DNA of 64,000 bases, taken from contig NZ_LRRB01000206.1 of assembly GCF_001646865.1 (NCBI RefSeq), positions 1 through 64,000 on the forward strand. Direction: 5' to 3'. The notes under the pieces were generated by a model. That model was not told the origin of the DNA and searched no databases. It saw only the letters and a list, made by a program, of their open reading frames with translations. A program made the position numbers and the translations under genes. Shown here piece by piece: positions 62,835 through 64,000 of this stretch (position 1 is its first letter; every line of letters starts with the position of its first letter). This DNA is from Aldersonia kunmingensis (lineage in GTDB: Bacteria > Actinomycetota > Actinomycetes > Mycobacteriales > Mycobacteriaceae).

Positions 62835-64000
62835 ATGGATCGCACGGCGACGGACGCCGCAACAACTAGCGGCGAGACCCCGCCTCGGCCGCGGCGCGGA
62901 TGGCCGGTGTTCACGGCGGTCGCCTTCGCGATCGTGGTGTTTTTCCTCGGCGGCTTCGGTGGTTCGTTCCAGGCCAAACTGTCGGAGGTCTCCAAGAACG
63001 ACAACGCGGCGTTCCTGCCCGGCTCGGCTGAATCGACCCTGGCCAGCAAAGAGGCCGACAAGTTCCTGACGATCCGGAACGTGCCGGGATTTGTTGTCTT
63101 CAACCGTGATTCGGGCCTGACCGAGGCGGACCGCGCCGATATCGCCGCAGCACAGGTGGCCGTCGCGAAGGTGCCTGGGGTCGATGCGCCCGGTGTGCTC
63201 GCGCCGCAGTTCTCGGAGGACAACACCACCGCCTCGGTTCTGGTGCCGCTGATCGGCAAAGCGAATGGCGTCGAGGTCACCGGCGACGAATTGCAGGCCA
63301 CCGAGGACGCCGTGCTCGACGCAGCGCGACAGGCGGTCAGCCAGGACAACGGTCTCGGCGTGTACCCAGCGGGACCGGCCGGGCTGCTCTCGGCGTTCAT
63401 CGAAGTCTTCAGCGCCATCGACGGGCCACTGCTGTTCGCGGCACTCGGCGTCGTGATCCTGATTCTGCTGGTGGTGTACCGCTCGCCGGTCCTGTGGATC
63501 TTCCCGTTGCTGTCCGCGGTGCTTGCCCTCGGCATCGCGTCGATGGTGGTCTACTTCCTCGCCAAGAACGAGATCATCACCCTGAATGGCCAGAGCCAGG
63601 GCATTCTCTCCGTCTTGGTGATCGGTGCCGGAACCGACTACGCGCTGCTGTTGATCGCGCGCTACCGAGAAGAGTTGCACGAGTTCGACAACCGTTTCGA
63701 CGCGATGATCGCGGCGTGGAAGGGTTGCGCGTCGGCGATCGTCGCATCCGGCCTGACGGTCATGATCGGCCTCCTCTGCCTGACCTTCTCGGAGCTGAAC
63801 TCCAACAAGGGCCTGGGACCGGTCTCCGCGATCGGCATCGCGTGCACCGTGATCGTGATGATGACCTTCCTTCCCGTTGCGCTCGCCGCGGTCGGGCGCT
63901 GGGTGTTCTGGCCGCGTATCCCGCGGACGGACCACATGACCGACCTGGCCACGCACGGCTACTGGGGCAAGATCGCCAACACCGTCGTGAACCGGCGTAG
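62835..64000 (+). CDS. MMPL-family RND transporter, 3' end outside window
   Basis: The frame is open from ATG 62835 to the window end (388 residues visible), with GAGGAG upstream. A first helix (FTAVAFAIVVFFLGGFGGSF) is followed by an extracytoplasmic domain and a helix cluster (LLFAALGVVILILLVVYRSP, LVIGAGTDYALLLIARYREE). GTDYALLLIARYRE is the MMPL signature with the proton-relay Asp-Tyr pair. It exports lipids or other hydrophobic compounds. The C-terminal half is not seen. Confidence 0.93.
   Translation, partial: MDRTATDAATTSGETPPRPRRGWPVFTAVAFAIVVFFLGGFGGSFQAKLSEVSKNDNAAFLPGSAESTLASKEADKFLTIRNVPGFVVFNRDSGLTEADRADIAAAQVAVAKVPGVDAPGVLAPQFSEDNTTASVLVPLIGKANGVEVTGDELQATEDAVLDAARQAVSQDNGLGVYPAGPAGLLSAFIEVFSAIDGPLLFAALGVVILILLVVYRSPVLWIFPLLSAVLALGIASMVVYFLAKNEIITLNGQSQGILSVLVIGAGTDYALLLIARYREELHEFDNRFDAMIAAWKGCASAIVASGLTVMIGLLCLTFSELNSNKGLGPVSAIGIACTVIVMMTFLPVALAAVGRWVFWPRIPRTDHMTDLATHGYWGKIANTVVNRR

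Overview
The window is a GC-rich actinobacterial chromosome segment that contains the replication origin. The block from the CCA-adding enzyme (23.0 kb) to tRNA-Ala (54.9 kb) follows the gene order known around oriC in Mycobacterium tuberculosis: pcnA, mutT, a large secreted protein, murJ, sigM, rsmA, trxB, trxC, cwlM, an acetyltransferase-like gene, parB, parA, rsmG, jag, yidC, yidD, rnpA, rpmH, dnaA, dnaN, recF, dciA, gyrB, gyrA, a DUF3566 gene, tRNA-Ile and tRNA-Ala. With PknE-like kinase, SigL-like and MMPL genes, this suggests a mycolic-acid-group organism such as Rhodococcus, Nocardia or a relative. Species cannot be told from the sequence.

Left arm (1-23 kb): envelope and accessory genes. 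These are a membrane protein cut by the window edge, a beta-lactamase-like lipoprotein, a ketosteroid isomerase homologue, a PknE-type kinase, leuS and an SdpI-like protein. From 8.8 to 14.7 kb lies a coherent unit on the minus strand: an ECF sigma factor with its zinc anti-sigma factor, then a four-gene operon (ThDP enzyme, SRPBCC protein, KASIII-like protein, PLP aminotransferase). Both the sigma gene and the operon are preceded by the same promoter form, TGAACC-N16-CGT. This is the most interesting system in the window: probably a small-molecule pathway of unknown product driven by a dedicated SigL-type sigma factor. After it come glutamate decarboxylase, alcohol dehydrogenase, YqgE, a TetR/reductase pair with palindromic operators, and several conserved genes of unknown function.

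Origin block (23-55 kb): cell-wall control genes (murJ fused to a pseudokinase, and a CwlM lacking amidase ligands), redox genes (trxB, trxC) and chromosome segregation genes (parA, parB) lie to the left. Two perfect parS sites lie inside parA and a near-perfect one at the start of rsmG. oriC is the dnaA-dnaN gap, with DnaA boxes, phased 11-bp CTCGAG repeats and an AT-richer stretch. dnaN, recF, dciA, gyrB and gyrA follow on the plus strand, while rpmH to parB run leftward, so most genes near the origin are transcribed away from it.

Right arm (55-64 kb): a Baeyer-Villiger-type monooxygenase, an ArsR/AHSA1 pair with an operator over the start codon, two lipoproteins, dinB with an SOS box over its start, a DrrAB-type ABC exporter and an MMPL transporter that runs off the window.
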